Positions 44,924 through 53,874 are shown, numbered from the stretch's first letter. The stretch: DNA of 64,000 nucleotides from Nocardia cyriacigeorgica NBRC 100375 (GCF_000308555.1 NZ_BAFY01000031.1:1-64000); one strand, 5' to 3'. Made by a program: numbers and translations. Notes: generated from the sequence alone by a model not told the origin.

Positions 44924-46018
44924 TTATGCCGACGCGCCGGGGGTCGCCCGGGCGTCGTGGGTGAGCGCGGCGATCGTGTCTATCCGCGCGACCGCATCGC
45001 GCACGATGCGGTCGATGAGTTCCTGACAGGTGGGCAGGTCGTCGATGATGCCGGTGACCTGGCCCGCGGCGAGCACGCCCGCCTCGGTATTACCTTCTAC
45101 CAGACCGGCTTTGAGCAGCATCGGGGTGTTGGCGGCCATGATGACCTGCGACCAGGTGAGGTCCTTGGCCTTACGCATGGCCAGGCCGTCGCGGACCATG
45201 GTCGACCACTTCATGCCCGTCATGGACTTGAACTTCGCGGCATTGGCGACCGCGGCGGTCAGGCCGCGCCAATTGCCCGAATGCTCGAGCCGCTGCACGA
45301 GTTCGGTGTTCAGCACGCGATGCGGCATGCCGTCGACCTTGAGCGAGACCACGGTGTCCTGCAGGTGCCGGTTCAGGTATTCCTGCTTCACCGCGTCGGG
45401 GACCTGGCTTTCCTGGGTCAGCAGGAAGCGGGTGCCCATGGCGATACCGGCCGCACCATAGGCGAGCGCGGCGGCGAGGCCACGGCCGTCGAAGAAGCCG
45501 CCGGCGGCGACCACCGGGATATCGACGGCGTCGAGCACCGACGGCAACAGCAGCGTGGTCGCGACCGGACCGGTGTGCCCACCGCCCTCACCACCCTGCA
45601 CGATCACCGCGTCGGCGCCCCAGGACGCCACCTTCACCGCGTGCTTGGCCGCGCCGATGGACGGAATCACCACCACACCAGCTTCTTTGAGCTTGGCGAT
45701 CAGCTCCTGCTTGGGCGCCAGCGCGAACGACGCCACCGCCACCTTCTCCCGGATCAGCAGGTCGATGCGCTCACCGGCATCGGAGGCGTCGGCGCGGATA
45801 TTCACGCCGAACGGCTTCGTGGTATGTGATTTGGTCTTCGCGATCGCGGCCTCGAGCTCGTCGTAGGTCATGGTGGCCGAGGCCAGAATGCCGAGCCCGC
45901 CGGCTTCTGCGGTGGCCGCGACCAGCCGCGGCCCGGCCACCCAGCCCATGCCGGTCTGCACGATCGGATGCTCGATGCCGACCAGTTCGGTCAGCGGAGT
46001 CCGCAGCCGAGGCGTCAT
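44924..46018 (-). CDS. ipdC: Flavin-dependent HIP-pathway enzyme IpdC
   Basis: A 364-residue FMN-type TIM-barrel protein of the nitronate monooxygenase/enoyl reductase superfamily, with IVQTGMGWVAGPRLVAATAEAGGLGILAS at the start (ending LGILAS), VIVQGGEGGGHTG and VVAAGGFFDGRGLAAALAYGAAGI as phosphate-binding parts. In steroid degraders IpdC acts on the C ring of a HIP-derived CoA thioester before hydrolytic opening. ATG overlaps the ipdB stop (ATGA). Last gene of echA20-ipdA-ipdB-ipdC. Confidence 0.9.
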   Translation of the reverse strand: MTPRLRTPLTELVGIEHPIVQTGMGWVAGPRLVAATAEAGGLGILASATMTYDELEAAIAKTKSHTTKPFGVNIRADASDAGERIDLLIREKVAVASFALAPKQELIAKLKEAGVVVIPSIGAAKHAVKVASWGADAVIVQGGEGGGHTGPVATTLLLPSVLDAVDIPVVAAGGFFDGRGLAAALAYGAAGIAMGTRFLLTQESQVPDAVKQEYLNRHLQDTVVSLKVDGMPHRVLNTELVQRLEHSGNWRGLTAAVANAAKFKSMTGMKWSTMVRDGLAMRKAKDLTWSQVIMAANTPMLLKAGLVEGNTEAGVLAAGQVTGIIDDLPTCQELIDRIVRDAVARIDTIAALTHDARATPGASA

Positions 46019-46773
46019 GCCGAGACCTCCTTCTCGCGAATCCCCTTCGGGTCGAGCACGGTGCGGATGATCCGCAGCTCCTCCTCGGTCGGCAGCCTGG
46101 TTTCGCCCGCCTCGCCCAGCTCCGCGATCTCGAACGAGGTGTTCTCGGCGACCTCATCGGCGCTGACCCCGGGATGCAGCGACAGCGCGCGCATCGTGTG
46201 GCCGGGACCGCCGAAGTCGAAGACGCCGAGGTTGCTGACCACCCGGTGCAGGTGATGGAACCGGAAGGCCGGATTGTCCGGATCGATCTTGTCGTAGCCG
46301 ATGCCGGACACGATGTCGACGGTCTCGCAGAACACCCGCTTGTTGTGCCGCGGTACGAAGTAGCTGGTGGCGTGGTTGATGGTGTTGCCAGGCGCGCCGC
46401 GCACACCGAACATCTGCCGGGTCGGCTGTTGCAGCGGACCGAACGCCGACAGATTCTGATTGCCGTACCGGTCCAGCTGATTGGCGCCCATCACCACGTG
46501 CCGGCGCCCGGAGGCGACCACATCGAAGACCCGGGAGAACGGAATCCAGCCCTCGATGGGCGCCTTGCCGCCGATCGCGGGGACCTCGGCGAACAGCAGC
46601 GCCTCACCGTCGGACAGCAGCAGATCCGGTGCGAAGGTCAGCCGCGCCAGCCGCGCGCCGATGGTGGTGATGGTGGACATCGGGCTGGCCATGATCTCGC
46701 CGGCGCCGCGGAAGATCTCGGCCGCGGCGACGACGCAGACCTCGGCCCGAGTGATGGTGGTCGTTTCGCTCAT
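46015..46773 (-). CDS. ipdB: COCHEA-CoA hydrolase subunit IpdB
   Basis: A 252-residue beta subunit with the CoA-transferase-like fold. IpdAB does not transfer CoA but hydrolytically opens the last ring (COCHEA-CoA). Segments include GAGEIMASPMSTITTIGARLARL, APDLLLSDGEALL, GANQLDRYGNQNLSAFG and HPGVSADEVAENTSFE. ATG overlaps the ipdA stop and the stop overlaps the ipdC start, so all three are translationally coupled. Confidence 0.92.
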   Translation of the reverse strand: MSETTTITRAEVCVVAAAEIFRGAGEIMASPMSTITTIGARLARLTFAPDLLLSDGEALLFAEVPAIGGKAPIEGWIPFSRVFDVVASGRRHVVMGANQLDRYGNQNLSAFGPLQQPTRQMFGVRGAPGNTINHATSYFVPRHNKRVFCETVDIVSGIGYDKIDPDNPAFRFHHLHRVVSNLGVFDFGGPGHTMRALSLHPGVSADEVAENTSFEIAELGEAGETRLPTEEELRIIRTVLDPKGIREKEVSA

Positions 46774-47645
46774 TTCTGCTCCTCGGCGAAAGCGCGGACA
46801 GCGGCCTGGTATTCGTCCTCGGACACATCCAGGTAGCGCGCCTTGAACTCGGCCCACGATTCGGGCGTCTTGGCGGCATCCACATAGTGGCGCTGGAACT
46901 TCTCGTCGCGGCCGTAGCTGCCGGAGAAGGTGAAGTGCGCGCCACCGGGGGCCTCGACCACGCCGTCGACCATCATCCGGTTGAGGATGATCGACTGCTG
47001 GGGAACGGCTTTCACCAGTTCCGCGGTTTCCACCAGCCGGTCCACTGTCAGATAGCGGCGCTGCGCCGACAGGCAGTACAGGTCGTCGAAGTACGGATCG
47101 ACGCCGGTGTAGGCGGCATTGCCGTGCTTGTCGCCCAGATCCAGGTGCACGAACGCGGCGTCCAGGTTCAGCGCGGGCATGGCGATCAGGGTCTCGGTCT
47201 TGCCGTCGGTCGGGTAGGGCGACTGCACCGTCTTCAGTTCGCCCTCCCAGAAATCGAGGACGGCCGAACCCAACCCGGCGCGGATCGGCAGGAACGGCAG
47301 CCGGGCGGCCGCGGCTTGCAGGCCGCACTTGACCATGCCCTCGTCCATCTCACGCACGGTGATCGCGCCCTCGGTGCGCGCCTTGGCGAACCAGGGATCG
47401 TAGAACGGCGCCGAATCCAGCGAGACGAAGCCGTAGTACGCCTTGCGCACCTTGCCCGCCGAGCACAGCAGGCCGAGATCGGGGCCGCCGTAGGTGACCA
47501 CGGTCAGGTCGGTGATATCGGACCGCAGCAGCGCCCGGACCAGGGCCATCGGCTTACGCCGTGAACCCCAGCCGCCCAGGCCGATGGTCATTCCGCTGCG
47601 CAGTTCGCCGACGACCTCGTCGAGCGTCATGTGCTTGTCGCGCAT
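46770..47645 (-). CDS. ipdA: COCHEA-CoA hydrolase subunit IpdA
   Basis: A 291-residue alpha subunit of the IpdAB hydrolase. It has the class I CoA-transferase fold with MTIGLGGWGSRRKPMALVRALL, VVTYGGPDLGLLCSAGKV, and LDLGDKHGNAAYTGVDPYFDDL. The acidic EMDEGMVKCGL segment near residue 100 corresponds to the region of the functional Glu in characterised IpdA. It lies six bases after the echA20 stop. Confidence 0.92.
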   Translation of the reverse strand: MRDKHMTLDEVVGELRSGMTIGLGGWGSRRKPMALVRALLRSDITDLTVVTYGGPDLGLLCSAGKVRKAYYGFVSLDSAPFYDPWFAKARTEGAITVREMDEGMVKCGLQAAAARLPFLPIRAGLGSAVLDFWEGELKTVQSPYPTDGKTETLIAMPALNLDAAFVHLDLGDKHGNAAYTGVDPYFDDLYCLSAQRRYLTVDRLVETAELVKAVPQQSIILNRMMVDGVVEAPGGAHFTFSGSYGRDEKFQRHYVDAAKTPESWAEFKARYLDVSEDEYQAAVRAFAEEQK

Positions 47646-47651
47646 GGGTTT

Positions 47652-48416
47652 CTACTTCCCTTTCTTCTGTGCGGCCAGATCGTCGTCGAAACGCGCGCGG
47701 ATCTCATCGGCCACACCGGCGAGGTTGAGCTCCATGGTGAAGCCCTGCTCGTAGCGGTAGGAGCGGTGCACGTCCTGCACGTCGATGCCGTTGAGGGCGC
47801 GTTTGGCGGCGCGGATCACCCGGCCGTCCTTGTTCGCGATGTTCTTGGCGACATCCAACGCGGTGGCGTCGAGCTCGGCGCGCGGCACCACGTGCAGCAC
47901 CGAGCCGTAGTGGTGCAGCTGCTGCGCGGTGAGGGTGCCGGCGGTGTAGAACATGGCCCGCATCAGGTGCTGGGGGATCAGCCGGGCGAGGTGGGTGGCC
48001 GCGCCGAGTGCGCCGCGGTCGACTTCGGGCAGGCCGAAGGTGGCGTCGTCGGAGGCGACGACGATATCGGAATTGCCGACCAGGCCGATGCCGCCGCCCA
48101 GGCAGAAGCCGTTGACCGCGGAGATCACCGGCACCTGGCAGTCGTAGACGGCGGCGAAGGCCTCGAAGCAGCCGTGGTTGGCGCGGATCAGGGCGGTGTG
48201 CCCGGTGTCGGCGTTCATCTCCTTGATGTCCACGCCGGCGTTGAACCCGCGGCCCTCCGCGCGCAGCACCACCACCTTGGTCTCCGGATCGCGGCCTGCC
48301 TCGCGCAGTGCGTCGGCGAGAGCGAACCAGCCGTCCGAGGGTATGGCGTTGACCGGCGGATAGTCGACCGTGATGACGGTGATGCCGGTTGATTCGGTGT
48401 GACGGTTGATCCCCAT
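47652..48416 (-). CDS. echA20: Ring-opening hydrolase EchA20
   Basis: A 254-residue crotonase-fold enzyme that hydrolytically opens ring D of a HIP-derived CoA ester. VDYPPVNAIPSDGWFALADAL, RGFNAGVDIKEM, CLGGGIGLVGNSDIVVASDDATFGLPEVDRGALGAATHL (split: CLGGGIGLVGNSD and FGLPEVDRGALG) closely resemble Rv3550. ATG 48416 matches the M. tuberculosis N terminus. ATG 48428 would add four residues. First gene of the leftward operon, sharing a KstR2 box with the rightward SDR genes. Confidence 0.9.
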   Translation of the reverse strand: MGINRHTESTGITVITVDYPPVNAIPSDGWFALADALREAGRDPETKVVVLRAEGRGFNAGVDIKEMNADTGHTALIRANHGCFEAFAAVYDCQVPVISAVNGFCLGGGIGLVGNSDIVVASDDATFGLPEVDRGALGAATHLARLIPQHLMRAMFYTAGTLTAQQLHHYGSVLHVVPRAELDATALDVAKNIANKDGRVIRAAKRALNGIDVQDVHRSYRYEQGFTMELNLAGVADEIRARFDDDLAAQKKGK

Positions 48417-48451
48417 CGCAGTTCCCATCGTGAGCGAACCTTGGCTAAGCA

Positions 48452-48470
48452 AGCAATTGCTTGGTAGGTT
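48452..48470. promoter_or_regulatory. KstR2-type operator plus -10 for the SDR operon
   Basis: AGCAATTGCTTGGT (48452-48465) fits the KstR2 site with one change in a half-site. TAGGTT (48465-48470) ends six bases before GTG 48477, so the plus-strand gene is probably leaderless. One box serves echA20-ipdABC and the SDR genes. Confidence 0.75.
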
Positions 48471-48476
48471 AGCACG

Positions 48477-49280
48477 GTGGCACTCGAAATCGATCTGTCC
48501 GGACGCGTCGTTCTGGTAACCGGCGGTGTCCGCGGTGTGGGCGCGGGCGTCAGCCGGGCCTTGCTCGCCGCGGGCGCGACCGTGCTGGCCTGCGCACGCC
48601 GCCCCGGCGACGCCCCGGTGGAGTACGAGGGACGGCAGGCCGAATTCCTGCCATGCGATGTGCGCGACGGTGACGCGGTCCGCGAACTGATCGACACCGT
48701 CGTCGCCCGGCACGGCCGCCTCGACCACCTGGTCAACAACGCCGGCGGCGCCCCCTACGCCCTGGCCGCCGATGCCAGCAAGAACTTCCACGCCAAGATC
48801 GTCGAGCTGAATCTGCTCGCGCCGCTGCTGGTTTCGCAGACGGCCAACGCGGTGATGCAGGCCCAGCCCGACGGCGGCTCGATCATCAACATCTCCAGCG
48901 TCAGCGCGCATCGCCCCTCGCCGGGCACCGCGGCCTACGGAGCGGCCAAAGCCGGCGTCGACAGCCTCACCGGCTCGCTGGCGGTGGAATGGGCACCGAA
49001 GGTCCGGGTGAACTCGGTGGTCGTCGGCCCGGTGGAGACCGAACTCAGCCTGCTGCACTACGGCGACGCCGACGGGGTGGCCGCGGTCGGTGCCACCATC
49101 CCGCTGGGGCGGCTGGCCCGGCCCGAAGACGTCGGCCGCTGCGTGGCCTTCCTCGCCTCACCGCTGGCCGGCTACGTCAGCGGGGCGACGCTCGAGGTGC
49201 ACGGCGGCGGCGAACGCCCGGCCTTCCTCGATGCCGCCACCGTCAACACCGCCGCACCGAACGGCGCGCCCAAGCCCTGA
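48477..49280 (+). CDS. SDR oxidoreductase, Rv3549c-like
   Basis: A 267-residue short-chain dehydrogenase/reductase. TGGVRGVGAG is the nucleotide motif near residue 13. HLVNNAGG, the Ser in NISSVSAHRPS, and the Tyr/Lys in YGAAKAG are all present, so it should be catalytically competent. The C terminus ends in an Ala/Pro tail. It matches the position of Rv3549c in the KstR2 regulon. The precise step is not known to me. A 74-base gap separates it from the next SDR gene. Confidence 0.87.
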   Translation: MALEIDLSGRVVLVTGGVRGVGAGVSRALLAAGATVLACARRPGDAPVEYEGRQAEFLPCDVRDGDAVRELIDTVVARHGRLDHLVNNAGGAPYALAADASKNFHAKIVELNLLAPLLVSQTANAVMQAQPDGGSIINISSVSAHRPSPGTAAYGAAKAGVDSLTGSLAVEWAPKVRVNSVVVGPVETELSLLHYGDADGVAAVGATIPLGRLARPEDVGRCVAFLASPLAGYVSGATLEVHGGGERPAFLDAATVNTAAPNGAPKP

Positions 49281-49354
49281 CCGACCAGACCCGATCAGCG
49301 CCGCGACCGGCCTGATCGCCCACCCCGACCGCTGAGCAAGACGATAGGAACACG

Positions 49355-50266
49355 ATGGAAACCGATGGGATCTGTGCCGGACGTACCGTGATCATCACCG
49401 GCGCCGGCCGCGGCATCGGCCGCGCGCACGCGCTGGCGTTCGCCGCGGCGGGCGCGAAGGTGGTCGTCAACGATCTGGGCTCCGCGCTCAACGGCGCCGA
49501 TACCGGCGAGACCCCCGCCGAGCAGGTCGTCGCCGAGATCCGCGCCCAGGGCGGCGAGGCCGTGGCCAACGGCGACGACGTCGCCGACTGGGAGGGCGCA
49601 CGCCGGCTCATCCGCCAGGCGATCGACACCTTCGGCGGGCTCGACGTGCTGGTCAACAATGCCGGCTTCGTGCGTGACCGGATGCTGGTCAACCTGTCCG
49701 AAGAGGAATGGGACGCGGTGATCCGGGTCCACCTCAAGGGCCATTTCGCCACCATGCGCCATGCCATCGAGTACTGGCGCGGGGAGTCCAAGGCCGGGCG
49801 TCCGGTGGACGCGCGCGTCATCAACACCAGCTCCGGCGCCGGCCTGCAGGGCAGCGTCGGCCAGGGCAACTACGGCGCCGCCAAAGCGGGTATCGCGGGC
49901 CTGACCCTGACCGCGTCGGCCGAGTTCGCCCGCTACGGCGTCACCGTCAACGCGATCGCGCCGGCCGCCCGCACCCGGATGACCGAGACCGTCTTCGCCG
50001 AGGACATGGCCGCGCCCGAGGAGGGCTTCGACGCGATGGCCCCGGAGAACGTCTCGCCGCTGGTCGTCTGGCTGGGCAGCGCCGAGTCGGCGGGCGTGAC
50101 CGGCCGCATGTTCGAGGTCGAAGGCGGCAAGATCGCCGTCGCCGAGGGCTGGCGGCACGGCATCCCGGTCGACCGCGGCGCCCGCTGGGACCCGGCCGAA
50201 CTCGGCCCGGTGGTGGCGGACCTGTTGGCGAAGGCGAACACTCCGGAGCCCGTCTACGGGGCGTAA
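49355..50266 (+). CDS. SDR oxidoreductase, Rv3548c-like
   Basis: A 303-residue SDR of the 17-beta-hydroxysteroid-dehydrogenase-4-like type. The nucleotide motif is TGAGRGIGRAHAL, followed by DLGSALNG, NNAGFVRDRML, the Ser in INTSSGAGLQGS and Tyr/Lys in YGAAKAG. The 30-residue C-terminal extension (GIPVDRGARWDPAELGPVVADLL) is as in Rv3548c. Likely acts on a hydroxyacyl-CoA of the HIP branch. It is the last gene before a strong hairpin. Confidence 0.87.
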   Translation: METDGICAGRTVIITGAGRGIGRAHALAFAAAGAKVVVNDLGSALNGADTGETPAEQVVAEIRAQGGEAVANGDDVADWEGARRLIRQAIDTFGGLDVLVNNAGFVRDRMLVNLSEEEWDAVIRVHLKGHFATMRHAIEYWRGESKAGRPVDARVINTSSGAGLQGSVGQGNYGAAKAGIAGLTLTASAEFARYGVTVNAIAPAARTRMTETVFAEDMAAPEEGFDAMAPENVSPLVVWLGSAESAGVTGRMFEVEGGKIAVAEGWRHGIPVDRGARWDPAELGPVVADLLAKANTPEPVYGA

Positions 50267-50294
50267 AGACGAACCGGCCCATCGACAACCACGC

Positions 50295-50324
50295 GGCGGC
50301 GCGAGTCAGGCGACTCGCGCCGCC
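50295..50324 (+). terminator. Terminator after the SDR operon
   Basis: A 13-bp perfect stem (50295-50307 with 50312-50324) closed by AGGC, 28 bases beyond the SDR stop. Confidence 0.8.
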
Positions 50325-50874
50325 GTCACGTTTGCCCGAGGGCACGGCACGAGCAGTCGCTCCGAACACCGCACATCGTGGTCTTCTCGGCGCGCGGGCA
50401 GTTGACAGCCGGTGCGCGCTCCCGGGCGCATCGCTTTCGAGATCGGCGTGAAGGTGGCGGCGGTCGCCAACTGTGTCCCGGTGGTTGTCGCGCGGCACTC
50501 GGCCTCGACGTCGCCTGACCGTTCGGCGGATCCACTACCGAGCGGGTCGATGCATCGGCCGGATGCGGGCACTCCTGCCGCTGATGTGGCCGACTTCACT
50601 TCACGCCGGATCCATGGCCGAGTGAGGGTTTGCCAGCAAACCGACCGTCAGGTCACCCAGGTCCGCCTGTGTGCGGGCGGGGCGCAGACCTCGGTGGACG
50701 CGGTTTACGCCGTCCAGGTGATCCGAATGCCCGGTCGTTCGCCGCCCCTGAGCGGGTGGTACGGCTGCGCGGTCGGAAGCCGACGGTTTACTATGGGCAA
50801 CCGTTGTTGGAGTCCGGGTTGTGCGTGTGGCCGGGCGAGGATTTGCGCAGTCGCTATGAGGGGAAGGCCGTCGC
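50325..50874. other. 550-base intergenic stretch
   Basis: I see no credible gene in this stretch. Open frames have Arg/Pro/Cys-rich shadow translations. The last 100 bases (with TTTACTATGG around 50787-50796) are less GC-rich and probably contain the promoter of the secreted repeat protein. Confidence 0.4.
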
Positions 50875-52155
50875 ATGGCCAGTGGTCGCTTCACCCGTGT
50901 GCTCGCGGTAGCGGGGGCCGTCGGCTGCCTCGGACTACTCGGGCCGGTCGCGGCCGAGGCCCAGCCGGACAATGGTTCCGGGCAGGGCGGAAACAGTGCC
51001 CCGAACCCGGGCAACGGCGGACCCGTACCGCCGATCGGCGGTGGCTTACTGCCCAACTCGGGCAGTGGTGGTGCCCCGAATGCCGGTGCCGGCCCGAACG
51101 CCGGCCAGGGCGGGGCGAATCAAGGGCACGCAGCGAATACCGATCCGGGCTCGAGTCCAGGGCGTGGTGCGGCGTCGAACGGTTCGCCCGGTGCGGATGC
51201 CACGAACTCCACGTCCCCGGTCGACGAAGCCGGTGAATGGCAGCCACTGACCATCCCCGGCCGGTCGACGTCCGTCGAGGCGGGCCTCGAACCCACCGAT
51301 GTCGCCGGTCCAGGAACCGGCTCGGCCGGAGCCGGTTCGGCCGCCGCGGGCTCTGCCGCCGCAGGCTCGGCGGGACTCGGCGCGGTGCTCGGCGGCGGAT
51401 CCTCCGCTCTCGGCGTCATTCTCGGCACCGGCTCGGCCGGTCTCGGCGCTGCCCTCGGCACCGGTTCCGCGGCCGTCGGCTCGGCCGGGGTCGGTGCGCT
51501 CGGAACCGGCTCTGCCGCAGTGGGTTCGGCCGGTATCGGTGCCCTCGGCACCGGCTCCGCCGCGCTCGGTACCGGTTCGGCTGCCGTGGGCTCGGCAGGT
51601 GTCGGTGCTCTCGCCACCGGCTCGGCTGCCGTCGGCTCGGCCGCGCTCGGTGCGGCCGGACTCGGTTCCGCGGCAACGGGTTCGGCTGCGGTCGGTTCGG
51701 CGGCCGTTGGCTCGGCCGCGGTCGGCTCCGCCTCCCCGCTGCTGTTATTGCTGCTTCCCATTCCGCCGGTGCCACCGGCGCCCGCGCTGCCGCCGCTGGC
51801 CATCCCCCCGGTGCCCGCGCCGCCGGCGATCGCACCGCCCGCCATCGCACCGGTCGTGCCAGGTGTCCCCGCTCTTCCGGTCGTCGCGCCGCCCGCCCCG
51901 GCCGCGCCCGCGCCGCCCGCCGCGGCTCCCTCTCCGGCCGCATCGCCCGCCCTGGCCGCACCGTCGGACCCGGATGTGCGCAACACCAGCGCCGAGGACG
52001 GCCTGCCCGAGCCGAAGGTGCTGACGGTGATCGGCGGACTGATCGCCCTCACCCTCGCCGGTGCCGGGTCGGGTGCGGTGAGTTTCCAGAGTGCCTCGGC
52101 GGCACAGGCACGTATCGATGCCGCGCGCGCCGAATTCTTCGGAACGGGTCGGTGA
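50875..52155 (+). CDS. Secreted pentapeptide-repeat, Pro-rich surface protein
   Basis: A 426-residue exported protein of low complexity that I do not recognise. It has a signal peptide at 1-29 (VAAEAQ), a Gly/Asn/Pro-rich region at 30-120, and an extended array at 147-286 with a five-residue period (x-x-G-S-A, e.g. AVGSA, GVGAL, ATGSA). A hydrophobic LLLLLLP turn follows, then a Pro/Ala-rich spacer at about 297-365 and a transmembrane segment at about 382-402. The Arg-containing tail follows. This suggests a fibrous, membrane-anchored surface protein. The next gene begins six bases later, encoding an ImmA/IrrE-like protease. Confidence 0.6.
   Translation: MASGRFTRVLAVAGAVGCLGLLGPVAAEAQPDNGSGQGGNSAPNPGNGGPVPPIGGGLLPNSGSGGAPNAGAGPNAGQGGANQGHAANTDPGSSPGRGAASNGSPGADATNSTSPVDEAGEWQPLTIPGRSTSVEAGLEPTDVAGPGTGSAGAGSAAAGSAAAGSAGLGAVLGGGSSALGVILGTGSAGLGAALGTGSAAVGSAGVGALGTGSAAVGSAGIGALGTGSAALGTGSAAVGSAGVGALATGSAAVGSAALGAAGLGSAATGSAAVGSAAVGSAAVGSASPLLLLLLPIPPVPPAPALPPLAIPPVPAPPAIAPPAIAPVVPGVPALPVVAPPAPAAPAPPAAAPSPAASPALAAPSDPDVRNTSAEDGLPEPKVLTVIGGLIALTLAGAGSGAVSFQSASAAQARIDAARAEFFGTGR
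51313..51732 (+). repeat. Coding pentapeptide (15-bp period) repeat array
   Basis: About 28 imperfect 15-bp units encoding [A/G]-x-G-[S/A]-[A/L]. Units such as GTGSA-AVGSA-GVGAL recur as 15-residue super-units. Codon choice varies between units, so the repeat is clearer in protein than in DNA. Confidence 0.7.
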
Positions 52156-52161
52156 TCGGCG

Positions 52162-52677
52162 ATGACACAGAGTAAGGCGCAGAGCGGTTCGCGGTCCTAC
52201 CGCCGGGTGGCCGCGGCCGTGGACGCGGTCTGCGCGGTTGCCGCCGATTTCGACGCGACCACCCTCGACGAGGTGGTGCTCGCCATCGCCGCCGAGCGCA
52301 AACGGATGATCGAGATCGCCGACGCCGACCTCGGCCCCGGCGTCTGCGGTCAGCGCCGGTTCTATCCGGACAAAGACGTGATCGTGCTGGCCACCGCGCT
52401 GCCCAGCCGTGAGCACACCCTCGCCCACGAACTCGGGCACATCGTGTTCGACCACGAGGGTGCGCCCGCACCGGAGGTGACGCTCGAGGCCAGCGACGAT
52501 CTGATCGCCTACATGCTCAGCCAGCGCGCGCATCAGCAGATCGTCGACGACGGCGAAGACGAACAGGCCGAATGGGAGGCCGAGACCTTCGCCGCGATGC
52601 TGATGACGCGGCTGCGCGTATTCAACAACCGGGGCGCGGGCGTCTCGGTCCTTCGATTCGATGAGGCTCTCGGATGA
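52162..52677 (+). CDS. ImmA/IrrE-family metallopeptidase
   Basis: A 171-residue protease-like protein with the zinc motif HELGH at residues 89-93 and a third-ligand candidate Glu in EWEAETFAAMLM at about 141-145. The N terminus is helical and lacks an HTH. ImmA/IrrE proteases usually cleave a cognate XRE repressor to induce a response, and an EspR-like XRE gene lies 1.2 kb away in opposite orientation. ATG 52162 is six bases after the secreted-protein stop. The stop overlaps the following membrane-protein start. Confidence 0.85.
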   Translation: MTQSKAQSGSRSYRRVAAAVDAVCAVAADFDATTLDEVVLAIAAERKRMIEIADADLGPGVCGQRRFYPDKDVIVLATALPSREHTLAHELGHIVFDHEGAPAPEVTLEASDDLIAYMLSQRAHQQIVDDGEDEQAEWEAETFAAMLMTRLRVFNNRGAGVSVLRFDEALG

Positions 52678-53708
52678 CCTTCTGGTTGACGGCCATGCTG
52701 GTCTGGGTGGCAGCCGGTGCGCGGGTGGGGCGGGTGCTGGTCAAGCCCGCGACCACCGCGCGGGTGGCCATCGTGATCGCGGTCGCCGCGGTCGCGCTCG
52801 CCGCCACGGTCGCGATTCCCGATGTCGGGGTCGCGGTCGACAACCTGTTACCGGAGGGCCTGCGCTCGGGCATGCTGTCCGACGGTGTCGTCGTCGCGGC
52901 CTGGCTGCTGTTCACCACCGCCACCTCGGTGGTGGCGTCGGCGGCCTGGCCGGTGGTGTCGCGGCGCAACCTGCGCCAGATCGCGTGGGTGATCTACGCG
53001 GTCGGTGCGGCCGCGGCCGCGGCGACGCTGGCCTGGACGCATGTGTTCGGCTGGGTGATCGTCGCGCTCGGTGGGCTTTTCATCGTCGTCACCGGTCTGC
53101 GCAATCTGGACTGGACCGCGCTCGGGCGCGGTATCGCGATCTACACCGCAGGCACCGCGCTGGTGGCCTTGCTAGCCGTGCTCGAGATCCGGCGGGCAGC
53201 CATCGACGCCCCGCGCGCGAAACCCGGTGAGGCGGACTGGGGTTGGCCGGCCTGGCAGATCGCGAGCCTGTTCATCGCGTTCGGTGCGGTGTGGATCGTC
53301 ATCGAATTGTGGGTGCGCGCGCGGCTGCTGTTGCGGCGCATCGAGCTGCTGCACCGGGTGATGGTGAAGCGCTTCCCGGAGGTGGTGGCGCACGAGCAGG
53401 GTGGCACCTCCACGCAGTTGAAGGCGTCCGACCGGGTGGCGCAGATCATGGACGCGCTCTATCTCCAGTCCGGCGGCGGTGTGCAGATCGTCTCGGCCGG
53501 TGACCCACCGGACTCGGTGACCCAGCGCGCCGATCGCGTCGCGCGGTGGGCCCGCAACCCGCTCGGCGATGTGGTGGTCGATGCCCGCTGGATCGCGCCG
53601 CCCGAGGGTGTGAGCCCGCGTGGCTGGGTCAGTGCGATCGCGCAGGCCTTCGAAACCACGGCGCGCGAGCAGCAGCGGAAGCCGGCCGCCGCCCAGCCGC
53701 GGCCCTGA
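52674..53708 (+). CDS. Polytopic membrane protein (MAB_1171c-like)
   Basis: A 344-residue protein with about seven transmembrane helices in residues 1-215 and a cytosolic C-terminal domain of about 130 residues (LLHRVMVKRFPEVV...SDRVAQIMDALYLQSGG). The arrangement ImmA/IrrE protease followed by such a membrane protein and an XRE gene recurs in actinomycetes, where it is annotated as MAB_1171c family putative transporter. That annotation is weakly founded, and a sensor role is as likely. ATG overlaps the protease stop (ATGA). Confidence 0.72.
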   Translation: MTFWLTAMLVWVAAGARVGRVLVKPATTARVAIVIAVAAVALAATVAIPDVGVAVDNLLPEGLRSGMLSDGVVVAAWLLFTTATSVVASAAWPVVSRRNLRQIAWVIYAVGAAAAAATLAWTHVFGWVIVALGGLFIVVTGLRNLDWTALGRGIAIYTAGTALVALLAVLEIRRAAIDAPRAKPGEADWGWPAWQIASLFIAFGAVWIVIELWVRARLLLRRIELLHRVMVKRFPEVVAHEQGGTSTQLKASDRVAQIMDALYLQSGGGVQIVSAGDPPDSVTQRADRVARWARNPLGDVVVDARWIAPPEGVSPRGWVSAIAQAFETTAREQQRKPAAAQPRP

Positions 53709-53823
53709 TTCGGCGATCCACTCGAGACTCGGCGTTGCCCTGGCGCGGCTCACGCTCCGGGGCAACCGGTCTCAGCCATGCTCGCAGGCCGGTATCCGCT
53801 ATGAGATGGCGCCGATCACATAA

Positions 53824-53862
53824 CACAACACAGTGCGGCCCACTGGGCCGCACTGTGTTGTG
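53824..53862. terminator. Very strong bidirectional terminator
   Basis: A 19-bp perfect inverted repeat (53824-53842 with 53844-53862) that would fold with a tight loop. It lies 12 bases beyond the end of the minus-strand XRE gene and 115 bases beyond the plus-strand membrane-protein gene. Confidence 0.8.
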
Positions 53863-53874
53863 GTGTGCGAGAGC

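Noticed and set aside
50412-51236. Frame running from the intergenic region into the repeat protein gene
   Set aside because: Arg/Cys-rich with no motif and no ribosome-binding site, and it conflicts with the clear signal-peptide frame from 50875.
51313-51732. Repeat array as a DNA-level (CRISPR or satellite) repeat
   Set aside because: The period is 15 bp within one reading frame with variable third positions, so it is a protein repeat.
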